A program made the position numbers and the translations under genes. Under the pieces are notes generated by a model that saw nothing but the letters and a program-made list of their open reading frames with translations, ran no database searches and was not told the DNA's origin. This document shows, piece after piece, positions 54,521 to 63,824 of a stretch of DNA of 64,000 bases. The DNA comes from Shewanella sp. KX20019 (lineage in GTDB: Bacteria; Pseudomonadota; Gammaproteobacteria; Enterobacterales; Shewanellaceae), in contig NZ_CP068437.1 of assembly GCF_016757755.1 (NCBI RefSeq), forward strand, positions 3,720,001-3,784,000, written 5' to 3'. Each line of letters begins with the position of its first letter. The first letter of the stretch is position 1.

Positions 54521-55402
54521 TTGTTAGCAGAGTCACTAGCTGTATACCAAAAGCGCATTAATCTTCAACTTTCATCTCGTATAGATGCACTAGCTGATAT
54601 CGATCCTCAATTAAAAGCGGCCATGAAACATGGTGCGTTAATTGGTGGCAAGCGTATTAGACCATTTCTCGTTTACGCTATCGGCGATATGCTAAAGGTT
54701 AAGCTTGAAACCCTAGATTCGTGTGCCGCGGCGATTGAATGTGTTCATGCTTACTCTCTCATTCATGACGATCTTCCCGCGATGGATGATGACGCACTGC
54801 GTCGTGGTCAGCCAACGGTACATATTGCCTATGATGAAGCAACGGCTATTTTAGCGGGTGACGCGCTGCAAGCTCTTGCGTTTGAAATCATCAGTGAGCC
54901 TATTGAAAACATTACCCCATCACAGAATTTAGCAATGGTTAAAGCCTTAGCGAACGCCTCTGGGTATAGTGGCATGTGTGGTGGCCAAGCGATGGATTTA
55001 ACTGCCACAGATAAACAGATTGAGCTGGCAACGCTTATTCAGCTGCATAAGCTTAAAACTGGCGCACTGATCCGTTGCGCCGTTGAATTTGCCATTATTG
55101 CCGCAAAAATCAATGATAAAGAGCGACAGGCGTTGCTTGATTTTGCCGACGCTATAGGCCTCGCATTTCAAGTGCAAGACGATGTATTAGATATTATTGC
55201 CAGTACCGAAGAGCTTGGAAAACCTCAAGGTTCTGACACGGATTCAAATAAGAGCACTTATCCAAAGTTGCTTGGTTTAGAGGGCGCCCAAAAAACTGCT
55301 AGCAGTTTGATTGAGGACGCACTATCAGCGCTGGCTAAATTACCATACAATAGCCAGTTAATTGCCGAATTCGCCCGTTATATCATTGAGCGAAGAGTTT
55401 AA
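54521..55402 (+). CDS. ispA: IspA, farnesyl diphosphate synthase
   Basis: 293 aa. Both aspartate-rich motifs of prenyl synthases are visible, DDLPAMDDD and DDVLDI, with GGKRIRP at the isopentenyl-diphosphate site. It makes C15 farnesyl diphosphate from C5 units, feeding quinone and undecaprenol synthesis. The start is TTG directly after the xseB stop (TAATTG), so translation is coupled. Its end abuts dxs. Confidence 0.93.
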   Translation: MLAESLAVYQKRINLQLSSRIDALADIDPQLKAAMKHGALIGGKRIRPFLVYAIGDMLKVKLETLDSCAAAIECVHAYSLIHDDLPAMDDDALRRGQPTVHIAYDEATAILAGDALQALAFEIISEPIENITPSQNLAMVKALANASGYSGMCGGQAMDLTATDKQIELATLIQLHKLKTGALIRCAVEFAIIAAKINDKERQALLDFADAIGLAFQVQDDVLDIIASTEELGKPQGSDTDSNKSTYPKLLGLEGAQKTASSLIEDALSALAKLPYNSQLIAEFARYIIERRV

Positions 55403-55424
55403 TAAAGAGACAAAGAATCTCGAT

Positions 55425-57290
55425 ATGAGTTTTGATATTTCTCAATTTCCTGTGCTAGCACAGGCAAACACCCCTGATGAGCTAAGACAGCTCCCTCAAG
55501 CCGTTCTGCCACAACTGGCAGATGAACTTAGAGGTTTCCTTTTGAAGTCAGTGGGTAAATCAAGTGGCCATTTCGCCTCAGGACTGGGCACAGTCGAGCT
55601 GACTGTGGCTATTCACTATGTCTATAACACCCCATTTGACCGACTAATTTGGGATGTTGGCCACCAGGCTTACCCCCATAAAATTTTGACTGGTCGCCGT
55701 GAAAAAATGCACACCATCCGTCAAAAAGGGGGGATCCATCCCTTTCCTTGGCGTGAAGAGAGTGAATACGACACCTTCAGCGTAGGCCATTCGGGTACCT
55801 CTGTAAGTGCTGCACTCGCGATGGCTGTTGCTGCTGAAAAAGAGCAAGCGGGTCGTAAAGTAGTCTCTGTTATTGGAGATGGCGCCATGACCGGTGGCAT
55901 GGTGTTTGAAGCCATGAATCATGCAGGTGATCTGCACAACGATATGTTGGTGATCCTTAACGATAATGAGATGTCTATCTCTGAAAACGTTGGCGCACTC
56001 AACAATCACCTTGCACAGCTAATGTCGGGTCGTTTCTACACCACCATTCGTGAAAACAGTAAGAAAGTGCTTAAAGGCATGCCTGTTATCAAAGAGATGG
56101 CTAAACGCACTGAAGAACACCTTAAAGGCATGGTCGTTCCCGGCACCATGTTTGAAGAGCTAGGATTTAACTATATTGGTCCTATTGATGGCCATGATGT
56201 TGATGCATTAGTTGAGACCCTGCGTAATATGCGTAACCTCAACGGCCCACAGATTTTACATATCATGACTAAGAAAGGTCGTGGTTATGAGCCGGCAGAA
56301 AAAGATCCTATCGGCTGGCACGCAGTGCCAAAGTTTGATCCATCGACCTTTGAAAAGCCCAAAAGCAAACCCAGTGATCCAACCTTTTCACAAGTGTTTG
56401 GTAAATGGCTTTGTGATGTAGCAGAGAAAGATGAAAAGCTACTGGCTATTACCCCTGCCATGCGCGAAGGCTCTGGTATGGTTGAGTTTTCACAGCTTTA
56501 TCCGAAACAGTATTTCGATGCAGCCATCGCCGAGCAACATGCTGTGACATTGGCAGCAGGCTTCGCCTGTGAAGGTTACACACCCGTTGTTGCTATCTAT
56601 TCAACGTTCTTACAACGTGGTTACGATCAACTCATTCATGATGTGGCTCTGCAAAAGCTGCCGGTTGTGTTTGCTATCGATCGCGGCGGTATCGTGGGCG
56701 CTGATGGCCCTACCCACCAAGGTGCATTCGACTTGAGCTTTATGCGAGCAGTGCCCAATATGGTGATTATGACGCCGTCTGACGAGAATGAATGTCGACA
56801 GATGCTCTATACCGGCTATTGCTATAAAGCAGGGCCGACAGCAGTGCGCTACCCTCGCGGCAGCGCCACTGGCGCTAAGCAAGTTGAAACAATGACAGCT
56901 GTGCCCATTGGTAAAGGCTTAATAAAGCGCCGTGGACAAAAGGTTGCCATCCTCAACTTCGGTACCACGCTCGCCAATAGCCTACTAGCCGCAGAAGCAC
57001 TTGATGCCACCGTTGCTGACATGCGTTTTGTTAAACCGCTGGACGTGGATTTAGTCAAAGAGTTGGCCCAAAGCCATGATGTATTAGTCACCGTTGAAGA
57101 GAACGCCATTATGGGCGGTGCAGGCTCTGGCATACTTGAGTTACTGCAAGCGCTTAAATTACCAAAACCAGTACTGCAGATTGGTCTACCCGATGAGTTT
57201 ATTAAGCACGGCGCACCTGATGAGATCATCAGTGAACTTGGACTTGATGCAGCAGGTATTCAAAAGCAGATCGAAGACTACTTAGCGTAA
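55425..57290 (+). CDS. dxs: Dxs, 1-deoxy-D-xylulose-5-phosphate synthase
   Basis: 621 aa from the ATG at 55425 (MSFDISQFPVLAQANTPDELRQL). It carries the thiamine diphosphate site VIGDGAMTGGMVFEAMNHAG and NDNEMSISENVGA, plus GHSGTSVSAALAMA and the transketolase-like second half. It makes DXP from pyruvate and glyceraldehyde-3-phosphate, the first committed step of the MEP pathway. The xseB-ispA-dxs order is the usual gammaproteobacterial one. The 5' extension of the open frame overlaps ispA and is not used. Confidence 0.95.
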   Translation: MSFDISQFPVLAQANTPDELRQLPQAVLPQLADELRGFLLKSVGKSSGHFASGLGTVELTVAIHYVYNTPFDRLIWDVGHQAYPHKILTGRREKMHTIRQKGGIHPFPWREESEYDTFSVGHSGTSVSAALAMAVAAEKEQAGRKVVSVIGDGAMTGGMVFEAMNHAGDLHNDMLVILNDNEMSISENVGALNNHLAQLMSGRFYTTIRENSKKVLKGMPVIKEMAKRTEEHLKGMVVPGTMFEELGFNYIGPIDGHDVDALVETLRNMRNLNGPQILHIMTKKGRGYEPAEKDPIGWHAVPKFDPSTFEKPKSKPSDPTFSQVFGKWLCDVAEKDEKLLAITPAMREGSGMVEFSQLYPKQYFDAAIAEQHAVTLAAGFACEGYTPVVAIYSTFLQRGYDQLIHDVALQKLPVVFAIDRGGIVGADGPTHQGAFDLSFMRAVPNMVIMTPSDENECRQMLYTGYCYKAGPTAVRYPRGSATGAKQVETMTAVPIGKGLIKRRGQKVAILNFGTTLANSLLAAEALDATVADMRFVKPLDVDLVKELAQSHDVLVTVEENAIMGGAGSGILELLQALKLPKPVLQIGLPDEFIKHGAPDEIISELGLDAAGIQKQIEDYLA

Positions 57291-57323
57291 ACGGCTTTAA
57301 TACCAATTAGCGCAAGACATATT

Positions 57324-57351
57324 AAAGGACTGCGATTGCAGTCCTTTTTTA
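57324..57351 (+). terminator. dxs operon terminator
   Basis: A 10-bp stem AAAGGACTGC/GCAGTCCTTT (57324-57333/57338-57347) with a GATT loop and T-tract, 34 bp after the stop. Confidence 0.9.
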
Positions 57352-57385
57352 CTTTATAGCGTTGTGGTTTTAGCTTAAGTGATAG

Positions 57386-57637
57386 CTAGCTGTCACAGCT
57401 GTCGCTGCCATGTTGTTTAAGTAGCTTTTTAAAGCTATTAGTCATTAATATTACCGTTAAAATAATCGACGATCCCACAGCCGAAATGTCAAGACTATGA
57501 CCAGGCTTATTCAGTTCAAAAAATAACACTGTGTTGTATAAATAATCGATCCAAATTGCCAGAAGCGTAAAAATTAAAACCGTCAAATTGACTTTTTTCT
57601 GTTGTTTGCTTAACTCTGCTTCTATTTTAGAAATCAC
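57386..57637 (-). CDS. Small membrane protein of unknown function
   Basis: 83 aa with two membrane helices (about 18-38 and 50-68) and charged ends. GTG start at 57637 with GAGGA eight bases upstream. No family recognised. It lies 45 bp downstream of the 508-aa gene on the same strand and may be in its transcript. Start of the accessory zone on this side. Confidence 0.6.
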   Translation of the reverse strand: MISKIEAELSKQQKKVNLTVLIFTLLAIWIDYLYNTVLFFELNKPGHSLDISAVGSSIILTVILMTNSFKKLLKQHGSDSCDS

Positions 57638-57682
57638 ACTTAATCCTCAATAATATCAGTCTATTAGTGGCTACTGGCCTTA

Positions 57683-59209
57683 CTACAAATTAAATAGCTT
57701 ACTATCTCCTTTCGCATAAATTTTGCAGTCGTCAGTGACCTTACTTTTTCGACGATTTTTTTGGCAAATCTCTAGTGCAGCTTTATTCGCACTTTGTTGA
57801 TCTTTTCTGTTAACACTATATCCCCATGAAAACGCGCCATCATCGTCAATAGCAACAGCAAAGGCTTTAGCTTCTTTATAATGGAAATATTGATTGAATC
57901 CCTTATTGATACTGTCTCGATAACTCTCTCGGGGAGTGGTCTTAGGCGTTTCCTTTTCATCAATTAATGCTTGTACGTCTGCTTGACTGGATAAAGATAA
58001 CGTCGTTAAAAATTGCTGTGCTTCTTCACTGCTACGTCGTTTTAATGCTGAATATATTTTATGATGAAAAGATGTTTTTTCATCATTATCTAATGAAACG
58101 TCGGCTAAATGTTTTAGCAAGAAACCGGGGGAGGAATAACTTAACTCATCTAACAATTGTATTTTAAAACTATTGATATCTATCCCATCTTGTTGCGACA
58201 ACCAAGCCCATGCCTGCTCAGATTCATCGTCTGGCCACCAACGTAGAATATCCGTTAGTTCGGATTTTTTGTCAGAAGCATCAGCCAGCCGTTTATTTGC
58301 GGCCGTTTCTGGGTCTACATACATCCAAGTATTATAGGCATCTTCGATAACCATTTTGCGCTCGTCAACATCCTCTATCAGGTTTAACTTGGCAAAAACA
58401 TCATCTGGCGAGATTTCTAGCCACTGCATAAGGGGGCTAGCAAGCAAGCCAATATCGTTAAGCTTGCGTAGCTCATCATAAAAGCCGCTAAATTCATCAC
58501 TAGTTTCTAAGCGGTAGCTAATTGATAAAAGTTCTGATGATATATCAATCTCTTTGTTTTTATACTGCACAAGCAAATGCATCAGCAGTTCTAGATTGTG
58601 CTTAGCGAGTATTGAAATGAACTCACGATTAGCAGGAACACCGGTGTCACTGTCAGCGCTTACAAGGCCTTCTTCGAAGAGCTCAAAGCCAAACTCAGGA
58701 TCTTTTGCTGCTAAAACAGCTTTTACATGTTGTAAATAAGGATCGCTATCGGGCAATGGATTGTATTGCTCAATAAAAGGTAATACTTTTCTGGGCGCAA
58801 GCTCAATTAACTGTGACGTTATTAACGGCAGTAACAAATCACGCTGCACTTTGTTTCTACTATCTAATGTTATTGAGAGTGTTTCTAGCTCGGTAAGTGA
58901 AAGCTCACTGATAATGCTGTAGAGCTTTATGTGTGCTGTTTTATTTTTTGGGTTTTCCTCTAAATCCAGTAAAAGCTGCTCTATTTCTGCATATGTATTA
59001 GCAATATTCTTACTGATGTCTGGTTTGCAAGATGCTAGTTTATCGCTCCCCTCCATGTAACTTATACTTGCCAGTTCTCCACTGTTATCACCACCTGGTA
59101 CCGAGGTTTTACTCACTTCAGCGGGAGAGGGTATGCTAGTGAATCCTCCTAGCCAAAAGCCGAATGTAAAGGTAACCGCAATGGCCAATAACCAATGTAT
59201 TGTCTTCAA
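57683..59209 (-). CDS. Membrane-anchored protein with C-terminal DUF4189-like domain
   Basis: 508 aa. N-terminal helix (WLLAIAVTFTFGFWLGGF), a long helical periplasmic region (about 60-440) with repeat-like helical pairs, and a C-terminal domain (KAFAVAIDDDGAFSWGYSVNRKDQQSANKAALEICQKN ... DCKIYAKGD) whose WG.S.N...Q..A...AL..C pattern looks like DUF4189. TTG start with AAAGGA upstream. Function unknown. In the same orientation as the paralogue array, and could share a transcript with it. Confidence 0.65.
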   Translation of the reverse strand: MKTIHWLLAIAVTFTFGFWLGGFTSIPSPAEVSKTSVPGGDNSGELASISYMEGSDKLASCKPDISKNIANTYAEIEQLLLDLEENPKNKTAHIKLYSIISELSLTELETLSITLDSRNKVQRDLLLPLITSQLIELAPRKVLPFIEQYNPLPDSDPYLQHVKAVLAAKDPEFGFELFEEGLVSADSDTGVPANREFISILAKHNLELLMHLLVQYKNKEIDISSELLSISYRLETSDEFSGFYDELRKLNDIGLLASPLMQWLEISPDDVFAKLNLIEDVDERKMVIEDAYNTWMYVDPETAANKRLADASDKKSELTDILRWWPDDESEQAWAWLSQQDGIDINSFKIQLLDELSYSSPGFLLKHLADVSLDNDEKTSFHHKIYSALKRRSSEEAQQFLTTLSLSSQADVQALIDEKETPKTTPRESYRDSINKGFNQYFHYKEAKAFAVAIDDDGAFSWGYSVNRKDQQSANKAALEICQKNRRKSKVTDDCKIYAKGDSKLFNL

Positions 59210-59361
59210 TTATTTAGTCCTTTAAATATTTGTACAGGTTGTTATTTCAGATGTAAGTTTGTGTCAAAATAAAACGCTAAGCCACTGTTAATAAAAAATA
59301 TACCATAGCGCTATTAGGTTTGTAACCTGTTCTCCTTATAGGTTAGCGCTGACTTTAGACC

Positions 59362-60393
59362 TTAGCGTGAGCTTTCAATAAAACCGGCCAAACCTTCATT
59401 AACACAAGGGGTATTGTTAAATCGGTCACTTTCAGTGATGGCTAAACCGCCGATAAGTTCAATGCTTTCAGGGTACTTGTATCGATAATAAGCAACAGAT
59501 TCGGCAAAATCTCTGATGGCGGCTTTCGGTGGCTGCTGCGCGCTGATGCCTAGTTTTTCGCGCTCCTCCTCTACCCATGCTGAAAGCGCATCATATTGTT
59601 GCTGCACACTGACACCAGCATGCTGCAACAGCATATCAGGCTTGGTATAATCACCAAAGAAACTGCCAGAACCTAATGCAAAATATGTTGACAATCCTTT
59701 AGTGCTGTAATGCTCAACGCCCCACAAGGCGTAGCTTAACGCCGTAGTAGCCTGTTTAGTCGCCTCTTTTGAGTCAGTCGTTTTGGCCGCTATCATCGAC
59801 CGTTTCACTAAAAAATGAAGTGCATGATGAGTTGCCCCCATGACCAACAGCTGCTTAGCAATATCAATTTAAAACTTATTATCACCGTACGGGCCTTGAA
59901 TATAGGCAACCATCGCCCACTTATCACCTGCCACCGCCAGCGCTCTTAATTCTTGCTTTGGCAGCTCTTGATAGGAAACCACAAAGCTATTACCTGGGTA
60001 ACGTTCATCGCTACTGTTAATTCGAGAACCCCACTTTACCTTGCCAACACCCTGATACTCACTCCAATCTGCTTGTTGTAACTCCGCCAGACGGTAATCC
60101 TCTGCGCTCAGCTCTTCAAAGGCTACACACCAATCCTCATCAAAGCACTTTAAGGCGCTAGCTTCAGCTTGCTGAGGCGCAGCGCTTGGCTCGATAACAG
60201 CAAGCGTTGCAACCTTCTTTGTTATCGCACTGCTCGTTGCCACTTTAGTTTGCCGCGCTGCCAAGTCATCAGTGCTTGGCAACTGAGCGCTAGCGACTGT
60301 TTCCTCATTTTCATTGAGGTAATAAAAAACACTGAGACTAATGAGACATAAGCTCGCGCCGATAACACTTTTCCTTACACCTTGGTTATTCAA
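59362..60393 (-). pseudogene. Copy 1 of unknown anchored family, split by one in-frame stop
   Basis: The N-terminal part (60393 to 59872) and C-terminal part (59868 to 59362) are in the same frame and separated by a single TAA at 59869-59871. The joined protein aligns with the intact paralogue at 60528-61568: YGDNKF-stop-IDIAKQLLV faces YGDKEFKYQIAKQLLV, so the stop replaces a Lys codon (one-base change). No other lesion is seen. It has an N-terminal helix, then the AVAGDKWAMVAYIQGPYG and YALWGVEHYSTKGLSTYFALG segments. The likely start is TTG at 60393, which aligns with the paralogue ATG. Read-through of the stop cannot be excluded. Confidence 0.8.
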
Positions 60394-60461
60394 ATTAATA
60401 ACATTCCTTTGCAATCCTTCCGGCACACTTCCGATATGTTTTACTTCCTACTAAATAGCCT

Positions 60462-60487
60462 ATGCCAGCAACATAATTTGCTGGCAT
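60462..60487 (-). terminator. Hairpin between copy 2 and copy 1
   Basis: ATGCCAGCAA (60462-60471) pairs with TTGCTGGCAT (60478-60487). A near-identical hairpin follows copy 3 at 62378-62406, suggesting it moved with the genes during duplication. No strong T-run follows on the minus strand. Confidence 0.65.
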
Positions 60488-60527
60488 TCAGTTTTAATCT
60501 ACTGGATTTTAGAGTGAAGCTTAACGG

Positions 60528-61568
60528 TTAATCTTGTGACAAACTAACCATGAACTCACTAACACAAGGGGTGCTGTTAAGACGGTCATTTTCAGTGATA
60601 TTGAATTCACTGAGGTACTCAACTCGTTCAGGATTCATGTTTCGTCGAATAGCCAAGTTAAGTGCGAAATCGTTAATAGCCCCCTTACTCGGCTGCGAAG
60701 CAGTGATACCTAATATCTCACGTTCGCTTTCTACCCATGTAGATAACTGATTATAACGCTGCTTAACAACTTCACTTGAGTGAGCTAACACTACATCTGG
60801 CCCGATATAACCATCAAAATACCCTCTTGAGCTAACTCCCAAATAAGAACTAAGCCCAGCAATATTATAGTTCTCGACTCCCCAAAAAGCGTAAGTCAAC
60901 GCACTAATAATATGGTCGGTAGCCTCCTTAGTATCGCCAGAGCGTCGATAACTGCTTTTAGCCGCACTTAGTTCCTGTATAACCAAGTATTCAAGTGCAT
61001 AATAAGATGCTCCTTCGACCAGTAATTGCTTGGCGATCTGATATTTAAACTCCTTGTCACCATATGCCTCCTGGACTAAAGTCACCATCGCCCATTTATC
61101 GCCAGCTGAGGCCAGCTCTTTTAACTCAGCCTTCGGCAGCTCTTGATAGGAAACCACAAAGCTATTATTTGGATGGTTTACATCATCTAAGTTAATCTCG
61201 CTCGCACTTTTCATACTCGCCCGACCTTGGTACTCATCCCAATCTGCAACTTGCGACTCAGCCAAAATAATATCCTCAGGGCTCAGCTCTTTTACTGCGT
61301 TACACCATGCATCATCGAAACTCTTTCTAGCCTTGTCACTAGCTTGTTGCGGTATAGCCTGTACTGCAGTAGTGGCTCTAAGTTTTGTTGCAGGTGCCGT
61401 GTCTTCAGTTGCCTTGTAAGCAGCTAAGCTTTCACTGCTTAGCGATTCAAGTGCAGGATTGTTTATGCCTTCAGCTTCTTCTACTTGATTAGAGTCGAAA
61501 AAAATAATTAAACCAATGAGGCATAAACCAACGCATACGAGGCTCCAGAGTAAAAGCTTATTTGTCAT
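60528..61568 (-). CDS. Copy 2 of unknown anchored family, intact
   Basis: 346 aa. N-terminal membrane helix (LLLWSLVCVGLCLIGLIIFF), a short acidic spacer, then an extracytoplasmic region. Its first part carries AWCNAVKELSPEDIILAESQVADWDEYQG and NSFVVSYQELPKAELKELAS; the second carries YAFWGVENYNIAGLSSYLG, GITASQPSKGAINDFALNLA and NDRLNSTPCVSEF. The helical pairs around AGDKWAMVTLVQEAYG look like Sel1/TPR-type repeats. Two cysteines (CNAV, PCVSE) are shared with the other copies. Function unknown. ATG at 61568 after GGAAT. Confidence 0.7.
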   Translation of the reverse strand: MTNKLLLWSLVCVGLCLIGLIIFFDSNQVEEAEGINNPALESLSSESLAAYKATEDTAPATKLRATTAVQAIPQQASDKARKSFDDAWCNAVKELSPEDIILAESQVADWDEYQGRASMKSASEINLDDVNHPNNSFVVSYQELPKAELKELASAGDKWAMVTLVQEAYGDKEFKYQIAKQLLVEGASYYALEYLVIQELSAAKSSYRRSGDTKEATDHIISALTYAFWGVENYNIAGLSSYLGVSSRGYFDGYIGPDVVLAHSSEVVKQRYNQLSTWVESEREILGITASQPSKGAINDFALNLAIRRNMNPERVEYLSEFNITENDRLNSTPCVSEFMVSLSQD

Positions 61569-61590
61569 TTAATTTATTCCGTTTTAAATT

Positions 61591-62079
61591 CTATAGGCAA
61601 CTTGCAATACGGTTTGCTTGAAATACAGTGCATACATCTAAGGCGTTATTCCTGTCAGCCTGTGCAATGTCTTTACATTGGGTGTAAGCATCATAGGATG
61701 CACTACCTTCAACAAATACAGCATTACCACCTCCAGTAATAGTACCTCGTCCAGCGCATGATTGTGACAGAGTATCTGCGTAGATTGCAGATTGGAAAGC
61801 ATTACAAGTAGCATATTTTACGGCACTTTTTGCTACGCACTCTTTTTCTTCTTCCTCTCGAGAATCAGTTCTGTCACTATCAGTGGGGCCATCGGGGCCA
61901 TTTCTAGCACCGTTATCATAGCCACTGTCACCCCAACTGTGTGTTAACGTTTCTCCAAACTCTAGGGCTGGAGGCCTTTCTCCCACGACAGTCATAGGTG
62001 CGGGCTCTTCAGCATAACCTTGGAAAACTAGTGACTCCCATCACCAAAGTCAGTAAAGCCGTTTATATATCTTGCTCAT
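61591..62079 (-). pseudogene. Secreted Cys-containing protein with frame-disrupted signal peptide
   Basis: An ATG at 62079 has AAAGGA at ideal distance and starts MSKIYKRL, but a TGA follows two codons later. The next frame reads LLTLVMGVTSF, a signal-peptide core, and the original frame resumes with GYAEEPAPMTVVGERPP and runs open to 61591. Adding one base near a TTT run (about 62052) and removing one near a TTTT run (about 62030) restores a normal signal peptide. The downstream body has paired cysteines (KECVAKS, ATCNAF, QSCAGRG, TQCKD, LDVCTVF). A cytosolic product could still start at the ATG at 61995. Confidence 0.65.
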
Positions 62080-62447
62080 CTGCATTCCTTTGCATTTTCT
62101 CAATTGCATATAAATCCATTTTCAGTAGTTAGCGATATGTTGTAACCAGCGTTCACAGCCTACGTGCGCAACAAAAAAACAACAACCAGCCGACGCCAGT
62201 CGGGATGCAATATACAAAGGAAGTATTAGCAACAGCGAGTAAAGTTAACTTAATTTCAATAAAGTAGCAGACAGATATGATGAGTAGAGATCGATTTGGG
62301 CTGGAGCATCACCCACAAACAATCTATCGGTAACCTACGCATAACTTAACCAACTTAAGTAAAGTCCACGCATAAAAAATGCCAGCAAGCTTTACTTGCT
62401 GGCATTGTACTTCGAGCTTGCTCACCTTTAGGGTTAGCGCTTATTTT
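62080..62447. other. Intergenic region of the accessory zone
   Basis: 368 bp with no gene. It contains the terminator of copy 3 at its right side (see 62378-62406) and otherwise shows no recognisable element. Confidence 0.5.
62378..62406 (-). terminator. Terminator after copy 3
   Basis: A 12-bp perfect stem AATGCCAGCAAG (62378-62389) with CTTGCTGGCATT (62395-62406). On the minus strand it is followed by a T-run, 42 bp past the stop. Close to the hairpin at 60462-60487. Confidence 0.85.
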
Positions 62448-62867
62448 TTAGTTTGCTGTCATGCTAGTCAAAAGCTCATCAATGCAAGGCGTGCTGTTAA
62501 ATCGGTTATTCTCACTCACCTCTAATTCACTTATCCAACTTACTAATTCAGGGTTCATACTCTTCTGGAGTGCTAATTGGAGTGCAAATTGGAGTGCAAA
62601 ATCATTGATAGCAGCTTTAGGTGGACTTTGCAGTTCAATACCTAATTTCTGTTGCTCACTTCTTATCCATTGCGATAGCTCATTATAACGCTGAGTGACT
62701 TTATCGCTTGAGTTCGATATCAATAAACGCGCTGTGAGGCTTCCATCAAAATGGTCATCTGAAATTAATGCTAAGTAAGTATTCAGCCCAGTAGAGTCAT
62801 AATGCTCAACTCCCCATAACGCGTAAACCAGAGCATCGTCATAATGCTTACTAGCCTCCAAGCTTAA
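62448..62867 (-). pseudogene. Copy 3 of unknown anchored family, 5'-truncated
   Basis: The 139 codons directly after the TAG of the ankyrin-like gene encode LEASKHYDDALVYALWGVEHYDSTGLNTYLALIS ... SPPKAAINDFAL ... NRFNSTPCIDELL, matching the last 40% of copies 1 and 2. The N-terminal helix and first half are missing, and no ribosome site is seen at the TTG (62861). A 12-bp tandem repeat (62565-62600) has expanded one segment to FALQFALQLALQ relative to the copies. Likely the product of a deletion that fused it to the tail of the ankyrin gene. Confidence 0.75.
62565..62600. repeat. Three tandem 12-bp repeats
   Basis: CTGGAGTGCTAA (62565), TTGGAGTGCAAA (62577) and TTGGAGTGCAAA (62589) lie end to end in copy 3. 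They add about eight residues compared with the other copies and keep the frame. Confidence 0.85.
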
Positions 62868-63824
62868 CTATCGGGAGTGAGTCATTGCATTTGGGGTTTT
62901 TAACTCTGGAATTTGTTCAACAACGTCATCATACAACTTCGGATGACTATCTTTTATACTCATCATCATATTCAAATGGCGAGGTGTAATGTTAGCACCA
63001 TTACTTATCAGCTTTTTGGCATAAAGCTGAGCGTTACCCGCCCCTGCCAACTTAAAATACCTTATCGACAAAGACAGGGGGTCAACCCCGTACTTTTCCT
63101 CACTAGGATTGTAACCAGCCATCAGTAACCGATCAAAAATAGGGTTATATTCGCCGCTAATATTCATACTACAGTAGATAAGATAACTCAAAGCTGATGC
63201 GCCACCATGGTTTTTAGCATCAATATCAATCAGGTCCACACCCACGTTTTGTAATGCCGTGATAAACGCATCATCGTGAGAGAAAATAGCGCTCCTAAGA
63301 TGAGACGGTGTAACATCGGCGCCAATATTCGTTAGGAACTCAATCAAGTCAATATTACGCCCGCTTACGGCCATATCAAGCGCCGCTCTCAACGCCTTTT
63401 GTTCATACTCTGTACCGACAAAACGATGCACTAACTCCTGCAACATCTCATAGTCAAGCTCTATAAGAGCTTTTCGAAACTGCTCTATATCGTTGAGTAA
63501 ATGGGCCGGATGTTGTAATGCTCTATTTAAAAAAGTCGATATGTCAGTAGGATCTTCGCTATTAAACGCAACGACAAAGTTACGATAAATAGCTTCTTCT
63601 TCGGCATCGACTGCCGTGATACTGATTTCTATTGCCGTTTCCGACTTTATATTTAGAGGGGCTTCTGCCGAAAGTTCATGTTGTAAACCACTGTCTGTGA
63701 GCTGATAATTTAATGTAGCTTGCAGTTGGTTATCATCTCGCAATCCATGATAGAGAAAAATACCGCTAATTAGCAGTATTAAAATGCCTAAAGCAATTTG
63801 ATTCCTCGATTGACTAATTAGCAT
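62868..63824 (-). CDS. Membrane-anchored ankyrin-repeat-like protein
   Basis: 318 aa. N-terminal helix (IALGILILLISGIFLYHG), a spacer, then several ankyrin-like units (about 130-310: ALRAALDMAVSGRNIDLIEFLTNIGADVTPSHLRSAIFSHDDAFITALQNVGVDLIDID, GGASALSYLIYC, GVDPLSLSIRYFKLA, LYAKKLISNGANITPRHLNMMM). The GADVTPSHLRSAI and GANITPRHLNMMM segments are typical of ankyrin proteins found beside secreted toxins or enzymes in gammaproteobacteria, but that link is inference. The ATG overlaps the stop of the upstream gene by 11 bases, so it is coupled to it. The C-terminal end MTHSR may be altered by the junction with copy 3. Confidence 0.75.
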   Translation of the reverse strand: MLISQSRNQIALGILILLISGIFLYHGLRDDNQLQATLNYQLTDSGLQHELSAEAPLNIKSETAIEISITAVDAEEEAIYRNFVVAFNSEDPTDISTFLNRALQHPAHLLNDIEQFRKALIELDYEMLQELVHRFVGTEYEQKALRAALDMAVSGRNIDLIEFLTNIGADVTPSHLRSAIFSHDDAFITALQNVGVDLIDIDAKNHGGASALSYLIYCSMNISGEYNPIFDRLLMAGYNPSEEKYGVDPLSLSIRYFKLAGAGNAQLYAKKLISNGANITPRHLNMMMSIKDSHPKLYDDVVEQIPELKTPNAMTHSR

